Positions 18,001 to 27,044 are shown, numbered from the stretch's first letter. The stretch: 64,000 bases of DNA from an uncultured Coriobacteriaceae bacterium (GCA_902786015.1 CADAAU010000006.1:1-64000); one strand, 5' to 3'. Numbers and translations are program-made. The notes: generated by a model not told the origin, from the sequence alone.

Positions 18001-18029
18001 TTGACAGACACTAGTTCGAATCATAAGAT
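18001..18029 (+). promoter_or_regulatory. Putative promoter upstream of RNase Y gene
   Basis: TTGACA (18001-18006), 17 bases, TAAGAT (18024-18029). It lies about 190 bases before the RNase Y start. The gap 17940-18218 shows nothing else I can identify; transcripts would carry a long leader. Confidence 0.5.
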
Positions 18030-18218
18030 TCCTTTTGTCGTTTGAGCTTTCTGCGTCCGCCCTTTGCGGCGACGTTTGCTTTTGTAAGTTTTTGTTTGAA
18101 TACAGAGCTGTTCGCTGTTGGCGTCGGTCGAGATGAGCCTCGGATGGCGGTGGTTGGTGCTATTAGCGGCATCGAACGCCCTTTCAACTGTGTGCACGTC
18201 CGTCATGAGGAGCTTTGT

Positions 18219-19775
18219 ATGATACCTATCGTCATTGGAGTGGTAGTGGGGCTGGTGGTAGGCGCCCTAATTGCCTACCTCTATGCAAATAGCAATGCAA
18301 ACGCACGTGTGGCTGAGGCAAATCAAATTGTCGATTCTGCACGTGCTCAGGCGGATCAAATCACCGCCGACGCAAACGAAAAGGCCGATACAGCGAGAAA
18401 GACCGCTGTCCTCGAGGCAAAAGAGGAGATTATCCGTCTTCGACAGGAATCTGAGGAAGAAGATAAGCGGCGTAAGGGCGAGCTGCAACGCATGGAGAAT
18501 CGTATTATGCAGCGCGAGGAGTCTCTCGACCACCGAAATGAGGCCCTCGATCGTCGCGAGGAGCAAGTATCAAAGATGCAGAGTTCTGTTGATCGTAGGC
18601 GTAACGAAGTCGAAGGGCTTTACGCGAAGCAGGAGGCGGAACTCGAGCGAATTTCGGCTCTTACTCGTGAGGATGCACATAAGGAGATACTCGATCGGGT
18701 GCGTGCCGAAACGGTTCGTGACGAGGCTCAGATTTTGCGAGAGTCAGAACAGCGCGTACGTGCGCAGGCCGATAAGACCGCTCGCGAGATCGTGTCGACG
18801 GCAATCCAAAGATGTGCGGCCGACCAAGCTGGCGAGATAACTGTAACCTCCGTGCACATACCTTCCGATGACCTCAAGGGACGCATTATTGGACGCGAGG
18901 GTCGCAACATTCGCACCTTCGAACAGGTAACTGGAGTTACTCTTGTAATTGACGATACTCCCGAGACTGTTATCTTATCGAGTTTCTCGCCCGTGCGGCG
19001 CGAGACCGCCAGAGTCACGCTCGAGAACCTCATTGCGGACGGAAGGATTCATCCCGCGCGCATTGAGGAGATGTACCATAAAGCTGATCGACTTGTTCAA
19101 GAGCGCATTCAGGAGGCGGGCGAGCAAGCTGCCTTTGACGCGGGCATTCATGACCTCCATCCCGAGCTCGTGAAGACACTTGGTGCGCTGCGCTATCGTA
19201 CATCCTTTGGGCAAAACGTCTTACAGCACTCTGCACAAGTATCGGCACTCTGCGGGCTTATGGCCTCGGAGCTGGGTATCGATGAGGCTCCTGCCAAGCG
19301 GGCTGGCCTTCTTCATGACCTCGGAAAAGCCATTGACCACGAGGTGGAGGGACCGCATGCTGTCATTGGTGCGGACTTGGCCAGACGGTACGGCGAACGC
19401 CCTGTAATCGTACATGCAATAGAGGCACATCATGCCGACGTAGAACCCGATACGGTTCTTGACGTATTGGTCCAGGCGGCGGACGCCGTATCTGCCGCAC
19501 GTCCCGGCGCTCGACGCGAATCTGCGGAAGCTTACATCAAGCGTCTAGAGAAGCTCGAAGAGATTTCCAATGCGCATGATGGCGTCGAACGTACCTATGC
19601 CATGCAGGCTGGTCGCGAGTTGCACGTTATGGTTGAGCCGAGCAAGATTAGTGATGCACAGGCGACCGTACTTGCTCACGATATCGCTAAGCAGATCGAA
19701 GACGAGATGGAATACCCTGGTCAAGTACGCGTTGTTGTCATTCGCGAATCTCGTGCGGTTGGTATCGCAAAATAG
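18219..19775 (+). CDS. rny: Ribonuclease Y
   Basis: 518 residues from the ATG at 18219, six bases after GAGGAG. RNase Y is a membrane-anchored endoribonuclease that starts bulk mRNA turnover. The N-terminal helix is [21 protein letters not shown] long charged coiled coil (about 30-200) is followed by a KH domain ([20 protein letters not shown]). The HD domain has [12 protein letters not shown] and [12 protein letters not shown] (about 330-420), and a C-terminal domain ends [16 protein letters not shown]. It is three bases upstream of the GHKL ATPase gene and probably the first gene of an operon running to miaA/hflX. Confidence 0.96.
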   Translation: MIPIVIGVVVGLVVGALIAYLYANSNANARVAEANQIVDSARAQADQITADANEKADTARKTAVLEAKEEIIRLRQESEEEDKRRKGELQRMENRIMQREESLDHRNEALDRREEQVSKMQSSVDRRRNEVEGLYAKQEAELERISALTREDAHKEILDRVRAETVRDEAQILRESEQRVRAQADKTAREIVSTAIQRCAADQAGEITVTSVHIPSDDLKGRIIGREGRNIRTFEQVTGVTLVIDDTPETVILSSFSPVRRETARVTLENLIADGRIHPARIEEMYHKADRLVQERIQEAGEQAAFDAGIHDLHPELVKTLGALRYRTSFGQNVLQHSAQVSALCGLMASELGIDEAPAKRAGLLHDLGKAIDHEVEGPHAVIGADLARRYGERPVIVHAIEAHHADVEPDTVLDVLVQAADAVSAARPGARRESAEAYIKRLEKLEEISNAHDGVERTYAMQAGRELHVMVEPSKISDAQATVLAHDIAKQIEDEMEYPGQVRVVVIRESRAVGIAK

Positions 19776-19778
19776 AGC

Positions 19779-20849
19779 ATGGCCGATCTAAGCGAGAACA
19801 ACAGTCTTTTGGGGTTCGTCTCCTCCCTCAAGGGAGGGGACGGGCTTCGAGTTGAAGAGACGCTTGGGGATGGCTATGTTCGGCTTCGAACGTCCGAAGC
19901 GGAGCGACGGCAGGCGAAACACGACGTTCGATGTGTTGAGGACGCCGTTATAGAGTTGTTGCGAAACTCTCGTGATGCTGGGGCAACACGGATCTATGTT
20001 GGTACCGTTCGCGAGGGAAACATGAGGACCATTATCATAGGAGACGATGGCGCGGGTATCCCTTCGTCATTGCACAAACGGGTATTTGATGCACGCGTCA
20101 CGTCAAAGCTCGACACCATGCGGATGGACCGTTGGGGTGTGCATGGACGTGGAATGGCACTTTTTTCTATCAAAGAGAATGCGGTGAGCAGCGAGATTAT
20201 GGTTTCGGACGTAGGTAGGGGCTGCGTCATGCGCATTATATTTGACTGCAGCAAGCTAGTGGAACGTGCAGATCAGTCTACGTGGCCTGTAGTGACGATT
20301 GGCTCACACGGACCGCGAATTCGTGGTCCGCACAACATATACCGAACCTGCGTTGAGTTTGCTTTGGAGGAAGAGGGTGTCTGTAATGTCTACGTCGGGT
20401 CACCATCCGAGGCGTTGTCGAGCATGCGTGCGCGAAGTGTCGCGTCTAGCGACGTAGTGGGTGGAATCGAATCGCATCATCGAGTCCCATTTGTGTGTTT
20501 GCCTTCGCTCGCACAAGATGCGCGCGAACTTGCTGGTGTGGCTTCGGAACTAGGTATCGAAGTGTCTGAGCGAACAGCCCATCGCGTGATTCGTGGCGAG
20601 ATTTTGCCACTTGTTAATGCGGCATTGCGATCAAAAGGAAGTGACGCTTCTCGTTGCGCTACTGGAACCGTACATCGCCCGCGAAAGCTGTCTTTAACAA
20701 CGTCAGACGAAGCGGATTTTCAGGAAGCATTAAAAGAGGCCTTTTCGGTCGTTGGCGAGCGCTACTATGTACAGCTGGAAAAAGAACCGAGTATACGCAT
20801 AACAAAAGGAAGACTGACTGTTCATTATGATTTTGTGGAGGAAGACTAA
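19779..20849 (+). CDS. GHKL-fold ATP-binding protein of unknown function
   Basis: 356 residues. The N-terminal half has the GHKL nucleotide-binding motifs: N-box VEDAVIELLRNSRDAGATRI (about 48-67), G1 GDDGAGIP (about 90), and a G2-like segment WGVHGRGMALFSIKENAVSS. This layout is closer to MutL/Hsp90/TopoVI-B than to sensor kinases, and no histidine-kinase dimerisation domain, receiver or membrane segment is visible. The C-terminal part, about 200-356, matches nothing I recognise. It lies three bases after the RNase Y gene and 120 bases before spoVS, a position where other bacteria often have YmdB-type genes. A role in RNA decay or chromosome dynamics is inference only. Confidence 0.75.
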   Translation: MADLSENNSLLGFVSSLKGGDGLRVEETLGDGYVRLRTSEAERRQAKHDVRCVEDAVIELLRNSRDAGATRIYVGTVREGNMRTIIIGDDGAGIPSSLHKRVFDARVTSKLDTMRMDRWGVHGRGMALFSIKENAVSSEIMVSDVGRGCVMRIIFDCSKLVERADQSTWPVVTIGSHGPRIRGPHNIYRTCVEFALEEEGVCNVYVGSPSEALSSMRARSVASSDVVGGIESHHRVPFVCLPSLAQDARELAGVASELGIEVSERTAHRVIRGEILPLVNAALRSKGSDASRCATGTVHRPRKLSLTTSDEADFQEALKEAFSVVGERYYVQLEKEPSIRITKGRLTVHYDFVEED

Positions 20850-20972
20850 GTAACTGTATGCTTGTTTAACATTTGTGCTTCTCTTTTTACTATTTTGTGG
20901 TTAGAATCTAACAAATTGTTCTAAAACGAAGTTCAACTGATGGACAGGCGTTCAGCGCCTAGGAGTAGAAAC

Positions 20973-21290
20973 ATGGATTTCTTAAAAGTATCGAGCAAGT
21001 CTTCCCCAGCCTCTGTTGCGGGAGCAATAGCGGGAATGGTTAAGGATGGTGTACCGGTCAATATACAATGCGTAGGTGCCGGTGCGGTCAATCAAGCCAT
21101 CAAGGCCATAGCTATCGCTCGTGGTTTCCTCATTCCTACTGGTGTTGACATCTCGTGTGCGCCGACGTTTTCTGATATAGAAATAGGCGGAGAGAGCCGT
21201 ACGGCCATTCGTATCGCCGTATATGTGCATCAGATTTCATCTGCGGCCGCAAACCCGTTCTCCATGAGTGCTGTTGACTCAGGAAGATAG
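20973..21290 (+). CDS. spoVS: Stage V sporulation protein S homologue
   Basis: 105 residues from the ATG at 20973, seven bases after AGGAG. The core matches SpoVS: LKVSSKSSPASVAGAIAGMV, then GAGAVNQAIKAIAIARGFL and GESRTAIRIAVYVH. SpoVS is a small Alba-like protein needed for spore coat/septum events in Bacillus, and is conserved in many non-sporulating bacteria where its role is unclear. It carries a short extra C-terminal tail (about 15 residues). Its stop codon is directly followed by the miaB start. Confidence 0.95.
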   Translation: MDFLKVSSKSSPASVAGAIAGMVKDGVPVNIQCVGAGAVNQAIKAIAIARGFLIPTGVDISCAPTFSDIEIGGESRTAIRIAVYVHQISSAAANPFSMSAVDSGR

Positions 21291-22658
21291 ATGAATACAT
21301 ATTCACAGCTTGTTGGAAAGACGTACTTTATAAGGACGTTTGGCTGCCAAATGAATTTGCACGACTCCGAGAGGGTGTCGGGGTTGCTAGACCAATGCGG
21401 TTGCAATGTCGTTGGAACAATAAACGAGGCTGACATTGTAGTATTCATGACTTGTTGCGTGCGCGAGAATGCGGATACCCGGCTTTATGGCCAGGCCACC
21501 TCTGTAATTAGCGCTGCTAAACCGCCATCGGGTAAACGTGTTCTAGCCATTGGCGGCTGCATTGCCCAGCGAGATGGTGCGAGACTTCGCGAACATGTTC
21601 CAAATGTAGATGTCGTATTTGGCACGTCGGCACTAGCCTCGGTTCCCGAGCTTTTGTGCGAGGCATTCGATCGTTCGGGTAGCGCGCCCTTGGTTTGTAC
21701 AGACGAGGCCAACAAGGGCTTCTCAACTGACCTGCCGACGCACAGGGACACAAGCTATCACGCATGGGTTCCCATAATGACCGGATGCAATAACTTCTGT
21801 ACGTACTGCATCGTCCCTCATGTCCGCGGGCGGGAACGAAGCCGCACGATGGATTCCGTGCTAGCCGAATGCGACCACTTGGTTGCACAGGGAGTTCGAG
21901 AGATTTGCCTTCTTGGACAGAACGTAAACTCATATGGTCGCGACAACTACGGGTCCCCTCGATTCGACGAGTTGCTCAGGGCAGTCGGGGCTACGGGCAT
22001 CGAACGTCTTCGCTTTACATCTTCGAACCCAAAGGATCTCTCGGACGACGTCATTGCGGCCATGGCAGAGACTCCAGCCGTTATGCCACATCTTCATCTA
22101 GCCGTTCAGAGTGGGTCGACGCGTGTGTTGAAGGCGATGAACCGGAGCTATACGCGCGAGCAGTATATTGACCTTGTCGGTCGGTTGCGTGCCGCCATGC
22201 CCGAGCTTGCATTGTCAACAGACATCATCGTGGGTTTTCCTGGCGAGACGGGTAGCGAGTTCGAAGAGACGTTCTCGTTGGTTGAAGAAGTGGGATTCTC
22301 GTCTGCCTACACGTTCATCTATTCGAAGCGCGAGGGCACGCCTGCCGCAAAGATGGTGGACGACACTCCTCGAGAGGTGATTCAGGAGCGATTCGAACGC
22401 CTGGCCGCTCTAGTTGCGCGCCTTGCCTATGACGCAAACCAAAAGGACGTTGGATCGCTGGTTGAGGTGCTCGTAGAAGGTGCTTCCAAGCGAGACGAGC
22501 ATGTGATGGTGGGGCACAGCAAAAAGAACCAGACGGTACACTTCGACTTGCCTGATGGCTATGTCAAGGATCAGCTCATAGGTCGCATGGTTGACGTCAG
22601 CGTCGAGGTAGGCCGCACTTGGTACCTGCGTGGAAAAGCGGTGGGAGATCCTCGATGA
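21291..22658 (+). CDS. miaB: tRNA-2-methylthio-N6-dimethylallyladenosine synthase
   Basis: 455 residues. A radical-SAM methylthiotransferase acting on i6A37 of tRNAs reading UNN codons, using the product of MiaA. The UPF0004 domain has FGCQMNLHDSERV, MTCCVRENA and GGCIAQRDG. The radical-SAM triad lies in MTGCNNFCTYCIVPHVRGRE. The TRAM domain ends the protein. The start follows the spoVS stop with no gap and the stop overlaps the miaA start (ATGA), so the genes are translationally coupled. Having miaB and miaA together links both steps of one tRNA modification. Confidence 0.96.
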   Translation: MNTYSQLVGKTYFIRTFGCQMNLHDSERVSGLLDQCGCNVVGTINEADIVVFMTCCVRENADTRLYGQATSVISAAKPPSGKRVLAIGGCIAQRDGARLREHVPNVDVVFGTSALASVPELLCEAFDRSGSAPLVCTDEANKGFSTDLPTHRDTSYHAWVPIMTGCNNFCTYCIVPHVRGRERSRTMDSVLAECDHLVAQGVREICLLGQNVNSYGRDNYGSPRFDELLRAVGATGIERLRFTSSNPKDLSDDVIAAMAETPAVMPHLHLAVQSGSTRVLKAMNRSYTREQYIDLVGRLRAAMPELALSTDIIVGFPGETGSEFEETFSLVEEVGFSSAYTFIYSKREGTPAAKMVDDTPREVIQERFERLAALVARLAYDANQKDVGSLVEVLVEGASKRDEHVMVGHSKKNQTVHFDLPDGYVKDQLIGRMVDVSVEVGRTWYLRGKAVGDPR

Positions 22659-23602
22659 GTCACGGAAGCGTGGCTTGTATCGTCGGTCCTACGGCAAGCG
22701 GCAAGAGTGAAGTTGCAGAGTCGGTTGCCCTTATGCTCGATGGCGAGGTCGTGTCAGTCGATTCCATGCAAGTGTACAAGGGGATGGACATAGGAACGGC
22801 GAAGGTTCCTCCCAATAGTTGCAGAGTTCCCCTGCACATGATAGATGTCGTGTCCATTGACGAGCCGTATTCAGTTGCCCAGTTTCAGTCGGATGCGCGG
22901 GCGTGCGTCAGTGGGGTTGCCAATAGGGGTCGCGTCCCCGTATTGTGCGGTGGGACCGGACTGTATTTGGATGCCGTCATAGACTGTATGGAATTCCCAA
23001 CTGGCGAAATACAGGACGAAAGGCGGAGGCAATACGAAGAGCTTGCTCGAGCGCGGGGTAACGGAGCATTACATGAGCTGCTCAGGCAGCGAGACCTGCA
23101 AAGTGCCGACATGATTCACCCAAACAACGTTCGTCGTGTGATACGCGCTTTGGAGCTGGCTGACGAGGGCAAATCGTATGCTAAGCGAAACGAGGGCCTA
23201 AAAGATCACGTTCCGTATTTTGATGCGATGATCTGGGCGCTTGTCCCTCCACGCGAAGAGCTGTACCGCCGTATAAACGAGCGCGTGGAAGGGATGTTTG
23301 CGCAAGGGCTCGTTGAGGAAGTGCGAGCGCTTGAGCGCAAAGGGCTGCGTGATTCTCGTACGGCGTGTCAGGCAATTGGATACAAGGAAGTCCTTTCGTA
23401 TATCGACGGAGAGATAAGCCTCGAAGAGGCGATTCGGATGGTGCAACAGAACACTCGCCGATATGCCAAGCGACAGCTTGGATGGATTAAGCGGGACGGA
23501 CGAGCGCGGGTACTTGATATGGGAGAGATGAGCCTCGATGAGGCCTCTCGCCGAATTTGCAACGAATGGAAGGGAGAGCATGCCTCGTTTCAGACCCCAT
23601 GA
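22655..23602 (+). CDS. miaA: tRNA dimethylallyltransferase
   Basis: 315 residues from the ATG at 22655, overlapping the miaB stop. MiaA transfers a dimethylallyl group to A37 of tRNA. Motifs: P-loop GPTASGKSEVA, VSVDSMQVYKGMDIGTAKV, PVLCGGTGLYLDAVID, then NVRRVIRALEL and QAIGYKEVLSYIDGE. The end of the gene overlaps the hflX start by 23 bases, the common miaA-hflX arrangement. Confidence 0.95.
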   Translation: MSHGSVACIVGPTASGKSEVAESVALMLDGEVVSVDSMQVYKGMDIGTAKVPPNSCRVPLHMIDVVSIDEPYSVAQFQSDARACVSGVANRGRVPVLCGGTGLYLDAVIDCMEFPTGEIQDERRRQYEELARARGNGALHELLRQRDLQSADMIHPNNVRRVIRALELADEGKSYAKRNEGLKDHVPYFDAMIWALVPPREELYRRINERVEGMFAQGLVEEVRALERKGLRDSRTACQAIGYKEVLSYIDGEISLEEAIRMVQQNTRRYAKRQLGWIKRDGRARVLDMGEMSLDEASRRICNEWKGEHASFQTP

Positions 23603-24875
23603 TACCGCCCAAAACAAAGAGCGGGTTTTTACTGTTGGCACCGATCGGTCGAGTAACCGTTGGCCGGTGGACGAAAGCTTGGCAGAGCTTGGGCGGCTTG
23701 TAGAGACCGCTGACGGCGTGGTGGTGGGGTCGTATGTCCAAAAGCTCAGCAAGCCCATTCCAAAGACCTACATAGGGTCGGGTAAAGCCGCACAGATAGC
23801 CGATGACGCGAGGTCGCTCAATGTGGACGTCGTCGTTTTTGATGACGAGCTCTCTCCTTCTCAACAGGCGAATCTCGAACACATCATGGGCGAGGACATA
23901 AAGGTCATCGATCGGACGGCATTGATTTTGGACATATTTGGGCGGCATGCCTCCTCTCACGAGGGACGACTTCAAGTTCAACTTGCACAAAACCAATACC
24001 TGTTGCCACGATTGCGCGGCATGTGGAGCCATCTGGTGCGCGAGCAGACGAGAGGCGGTATTGGAAGCCGCTTCGGACAAGGCGAGAGCCAATTGGAAGT
24101 CGACAGGCGGCTTGTGCGCAATAGGATAACGACACTCAAGCGAGAGCTGGGCCTTTTGGAACGTAGGCGCGATGAGCAGAGCAAGTCGCGAAGGAGCGGG
24201 GGAATATATAGGGTGGCACTCGTCGGCTATACCAATGCTGGCAAATCGACGCTGCTCAATGCTCTTACGGGCTCAGACGCGTACGTTCAAGACGAATTGT
24301 TCGCGACGCTCGATCCTACGACGCGCGCGCTGACGCTCGAAGACGGCCGACGGACTACCATTACCGATACCGTTGGCTTTATTCAAAAGCTTCCTACGAT
24401 GCTCGTCGAGTCGTTCAAGTCAACGTTGGCAGAGGCGCGAGCGGCGGACCTGTTGCTTCTTGTCGTAGATGCATCGGACCCCAATTATCTTGAGCACATC
24501 GAGACTGTGCGAGGGGTGTTGTCCGACATTCAGGCAGTAGACGCGCCCTGTGTGCTCGTGTTCAACAAGTGCGACCTTATTGATGCGCAAAGAAAAGACG
24601 AGCTGCGTGCGAAGTACGAAGACGCAGAGTTTATTGCTGCGGCAGAGCGCAGGGGCTTGGGTGGGTTATCGTATCGCATCGCAAAAGAGGCTATGGGAAC
24701 GGACGAGGTCCTTACGGTGCGCATTCCCTACGATAAGGGCTCACTTGTTCGCACGATTCACGAGCGCTGTCATGTGGTGCGAGAGGAATACGAGTCCGAG
24801 GGGACGGTCGTCACCTTTCGCGCAGACGCACGCATGCGTTCCCAGCTGGCGGCGTTTAGGATTGGCGACAGCTAA
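23580..24875 (+). CDS. hflX: Ribosome-associated GTPase HflX
   Basis: 431 residues from the ATG at 23580, preceded by GGAAGGGAG. HflX splits stalled or hibernating ribosomes. The N-terminal HflX domain has IGSGKAAQIADDARSLNVDV and a Gly-rich linker (LVREQTRGGIGSRFGQGESQ). The G domain has G1 GYTNAGKSTLLN, G3 DTVGFIQKLPT and G4 NKCD. A helical coiled segment lies between them. It closes the RNase Y-to-HflX run; the next genes are on the other strand. Confidence 0.95.
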   Translation: MPRFRPHDTAQNKERVFTVGTDRSSNRWPVDESLAELGRLVETADGVVVGSYVQKLSKPIPKTYIGSGKAAQIADDARSLNVDVVVFDDELSPSQQANLEHIMGEDIKVIDRTALILDIFGRHASSHEGRLQVQLAQNQYLLPRLRGMWSHLVREQTRGGIGSRFGQGESQLEVDRRLVRNRITTLKRELGLLERRRDEQSKSRRSGGIYRVALVGYTNAGKSTLLNALTGSDAYVQDELFATLDPTTRALTLEDGRRTTITDTVGFIQKLPTMLVESFKSTLAEARAADLLLLVVDASDPNYLEHIETVRGVLSDIQAVDAPCVLVFNKCDLIDAQRKDELRAKYEDAEFIAAAERRGLGGLSYRIAKEAMGTDEVLTVRIPYDKGSLVRTIHERCHVVREEYESEGTVVTFRADARMRSQLAAFRIGDS

Positions 24876-24881
24876 GACACG

Positions 24882-25652
24882 TTATCGCCATGAGACGAGG
24901 TATCCAATAAGGAGCAATATTGGCTGGTGGGCGACGTAAATGACGAGCGGATGGAGTCCAATGAGCTCGAGCGGCAAACACTGGTATTCGCTGAATGCCT
25001 GTGGGAAACCGCGCTCCTTCCACCACCATCCCATGGCCGAGCCCGCAAGATACATGAGTACGAACGGCAAGAGCGGGTAATAGTCTCCCGATACAAAAGC
25101 CGGGCCAGGAAAGCCGAGCCAAGCAAGATACTCTGTGCTGTACAGCCAGTTGGGCAAGTTGATGTGGAGGGGGCCAATCCCAATATACCCAGAGCTCAAA
25201 GGCAGCAGAAAAAGGAAGCACGCGAGGAGGACGGCAGCCGCTGCTGGCCCCTTGGGGCTTAGGTTGAGCCATTCTAGAATCCAGCCCACAAACGTACAGG
25301 CAGCCATGCAGTAAATGATTCCGAACGAAATGCATGCGTCAACGCTCGCGAGGCTGGTAACGACATAGATCGCAAGCGCAAGCAGGCCGTATCGACCGGC
25401 GCGCTTGAGGTTGTTGCGCGACAAGGCGCAGGTACACCCTGCAATAGCAAGAAAAGTCCAAGATATGCTTGCCCTCCATATGTCTTGTAGGGGAGGGGCA
25501 AACCAAGCGAGATCCATTCCAAAGATGAACTTGAGGTCGTAGCAAAAATGGAACCCGATCATCGAGACAATCGAGAATCCACGCAATGCGTCAAGCAGAT
25601 GCAGCCTGTTCCCCCTGCGCTCGCTTGCAAGGGGAGTCGCGACGTCTTCCAT
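24882..25652 (-). CDS. Membrane protein of the heparan-alpha-glucosaminide N-acetyltransferase (DUF1624) family
   Basis: 256 residues, with about seven hydrophobic segments. The N-terminus RLHLLDALRGFSIVSMIGFH carries the conserved LDxLRG motif and His of membrane acyltransferases of the HGSNAT-catalytic/YeiB class. The C-terminus LIGLHPLVIYVAHQPILLLI is also typical. Bacterial members are thought to acylate sugars or cell-envelope components; the substrate is unknown. It starts one base after the lexA stop, so it is probably read from the lexA promoter. It is convergent with hflX, with only six bases between stops. Confidence 0.8.
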   Translation of the reverse strand: MEDVATPLASERRGNRLHLLDALRGFSIVSMIGFHFCYDLKFIFGMDLAWFAPPLQDIWRASISWTFLAIAGCTCALSRNNLKRAGRYGLLALAIYVVTSLASVDACISFGIIYCMAACTFVGWILEWLNLSPKGPAAAAVLLACFLFLLPLSSGYIGIGPLHINLPNWLYSTEYLAWLGFPGPAFVSGDYYPLLPFVLMYLAGSAMGWWWKERGFPQAFSEYQCLPLELIGLHPLVIYVAHQPILLLIGYLVSWR

Positions 25653-25653
25653 G

Positions 25654-26307
25654 CTAAATGGTTCTGATTACAGCGCTAACACGGCCAAGGATAATGGGAC
25701 TCTGGATGTAGATGGGTTGCATGGCGTCGTTTTCTGGCTGAAGACGCACGCGTCCGTCTTCGCGATAGAACGTCTTGACCGTGGCGGAGTCGTCTAGAAG
25801 TGCTACGACTATCTCTCCGTCGTGCGCGTCGTGCTGCTCACGGACCACGATGTAATCGCCGTCGAAGATGCCTGCGTTTATCATGGATGTGCCATGCACT
25901 CGGAGTATGAACGAGCTCGCGTCGCCCACGATGCTCGTGGGAAGGGTAAGGGTTTCTTCGACGTTTTGCTCGGCAAGGATGGGAATGCCAGCCGCCACGC
26001 GCCCGATGAGGGGCAACGTAATGGTGTTGTTGTTGACGTCCTCGCTCACGCGCGCCAGAGTCGTTCCGTTATTATCGGTCGTGGTGCGATCTTCAACGAC
26101 TTCGATGGTTCGCGGCTTCTTTGAGTCGCGATGGATGTAGCCACGATCTTCGAGCGTCTTTAGATGCATGTGTACCGTGGAGGGGGAGGCGAGTCCAACG
26201 GCAGTGCCAATCTCGCGCACCGACGGTGGGTAGCCATGGCTCTTTGTATAGGCGCAGATAAAGTCATAGATGCTCTGCTGGCGCTTGCTAATTTTGGGAC
26301 GTGCCAT
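25654..26307 (-). CDS. lexA: LexA repressor
   Basis: 217 residues from the ATG at 26307, five bases after GAGGAG; a GTG at 26313 is in frame but less well placed. SOS repressor that binds operators through an N-terminal winged helix (ISKRQQSIYDFICAYTKSHG, with GLASPSTVHMHLKTLEDRGY) and cleaves itself when RecA filaments form. The C-terminal peptidase domain has the cleavage region RVAAGIPILAEQ (Ala-Gly scissile pair), the catalytic Ser in GTSMINAGIFDGD, and Lys in VVALLDDSATVKTF. An operator lies upstream at 26344-26357, consistent with autoregulation. Confidence 0.96.
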   Translation of the reverse strand: MARPKISKRQQSIYDFICAYTKSHGYPPSVREIGTAVGLASPSTVHMHLKTLEDRGYIHRDSKKPRTIEVVEDRTTTDNNGTTLARVSEDVNNNTITLPLIGRVAAGIPILAEQNVEETLTLPTSIVGDASSFILRVHGTSMINAGIFDGDYIVVREQHDAHDGEIVVALLDDSATVKTFYREDGRVRLQPENDAMQPIYIQSPIILGRVSAVIRTI

Positions 26308-26343
26308 GCCCACTCCTCTCGCAGCAAAAACTTACGTATGAAT

Positions 26344-26357
26344 ATAACATATGTTCG
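26344..26357. promoter_or_regulatory. LexA box between lexA and the LysM gene
   Basis: On the minus strand it reads CGAACATATGTTAT, matching CGAAC-N4-GTT with a 10-bp perfect palindromic centre (26346-26355). It lies 37 bases upstream of lexA and 74 bases upstream of the divergent LysM gene, so it could control both. Confidence 0.75.
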
Positions 26358-26430
26358 CGTACGAATGTGCGGAAAGATTTCTGTCCCAAGCCCCTTATAG
26401 AGTTGCGTTAGCCAACGAAAGGGGAGGAAG

Positions 26431-26751
26431 ATGAGTCGACGTCGGAGCATGGTATCATTGTTGGGAGTAATCTTTTGCGTCGTTTTTGCAATCGTAGCAA
26501 CTATGGCGATTGATGCCGCGCGAATGGAAACGGTGCAAAGGCGAATCAGCGATAGACCTCTGGAAACGGTTTACGTTGGGACGGGCGACACGATATGGGA
26601 CTGGGCAAATAAGCGCCGTGTACGGGGAGTGAGCACGGCGGACCTGGTCACGTGGATAGTGGAGCATAACGATTTGGAATCATCGTGTTTGATGCCTGGT
26701 CAGACGCTGGTCGTTCCTACGCCAATGGATACGGCAGAAGAGGAGTTCTAA
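26431..26751 (+). CDS. YneA-like LysM membrane protein, probable SOS division inhibitor
   Basis: 106 residues, ATG at 26431 after AAGGGGAGGAAG. It has one N-terminal transmembrane helix (VSLLGVIFCVVFAIVATMAI) and a C-terminal LysM domain (YVGTGDTIWDWANKRR, then PGQTLVVPTP). That is the architecture of YneA/ChiZ-type proteins, which delay septation during DNA damage. Like Bacillus yneA it is divergent from lexA, and the LexA box at 26344 lies between them. Sequence similarity across genera is low in this group, so the role rests mainly on architecture and position. Confidence 0.75.
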   Translation: MSRRRSMVSLLGVIFCVVFAIVATMAIDAARMETVQRRISDRPLETVYVGTGDTIWDWANKRRVRGVSTADLVTWIVEHNDLESSCLMPGQTLVVPTPMDTAEEEF

Positions 26752-26768
26752 AAAGTCGCAATTTGACC

Positions 26769-26797
26769 TTGCGCATGTTGAGATGATGCGCTATTAT
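26769..26797 (+). promoter_or_regulatory. Putative tRNA promoter
   Basis: TTGCGC (26769-26774), 17 bases, TATTAT (26792-26797), ending 26 bases before tRNA-Gln. An alternative -35, TTGACC, lies a few bases further upstream. Confidence 0.5.
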
Positions 26798-26823
26798 ACT
26801 TTATTGCGTTGAGGCAAAGGCAT

Positions 26824-26897
26824 TGGGACTTCGTCTAACGGTAGGACAACGGATTCTGGTTCCGTCAGTGGGAGTTCGATTCTCTCAGTCCCAGCCA
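26824..26897 (+). tRNA. tRNA-Gln (CTG)
   Basis: 74 bases with encoded CCA. Acceptor TGGGACT pairs with AGTCCCA (26887-26893). The anticodon loop in GGATTCTGGTTCC gives CTG. The T loop TTCGATT is normal. It is followed 16 bases later by tRNA-Glu. Confidence 0.95.
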
Positions 26898-26913
26898 TTC
26901 TTTAACGTTGTAT

Positions 26914-26990
26914 GGCCCGTTCGTCTAGCGGTTTAGGACGCCGCCCTCTCAAGGCGGAGATCACCGGTTCGAATCCGGTACGGGCTACCA
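26914..26990 (+). tRNA. tRNA-Glu (CTC), target of element integration
   Basis: 77 bases with encoded CCA. Acceptor GGCCCGT pairs with ACGGGCT (one G-T pair). The anticodon stem CCGCC-CTCTCAA-GGCGG gives CTC. The T arm is CCGGTTCGAATCCGG. The 3' half from 26945 is repeated exactly at 32589-32638, so integration here preserved a complete tRNA gene. Confidence 0.95.
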
Positions 26991-26994
26991 AGAA
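26945..26994 (+). repeat. Left attachment site (attL), 50-bp direct repeat
   Basis: It begins in the anticodon stem of tRNA-Glu and runs four bases past its CCA. It is identical to 32589-32638; the flanking bases differ at both sides (C versus T before, T versus A after). Confidence 0.9.
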
Positions 26995-26998
26995 TTCG

Positions 26999-27033
26999 CA
27001 GGTCAGGGCTTTGTCCCTGGCCTGTTTTCTTTT
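26999..27033 (+). terminator. Terminator after tRNA-Glu, supplied by the element
   Basis: A ten-base stem CAGGTCAGGG/CCCTGGCCTG (one G-T pair) followed by TTTTCTTTT. It lies inside the element, so it replaces the chromosomal terminator now found at 32645. A closely related hairpin is at 36210. Confidence 0.85.
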
Positions 27034-27044
27034 GAAGCGAGTCC

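Noticed and set aside
17940..18218. Riboswitch or small RNA in the RNase Y leader
   Set aside because: No recognisable conserved core or strong fold seen by eye; only a promoter-like pair is supported.
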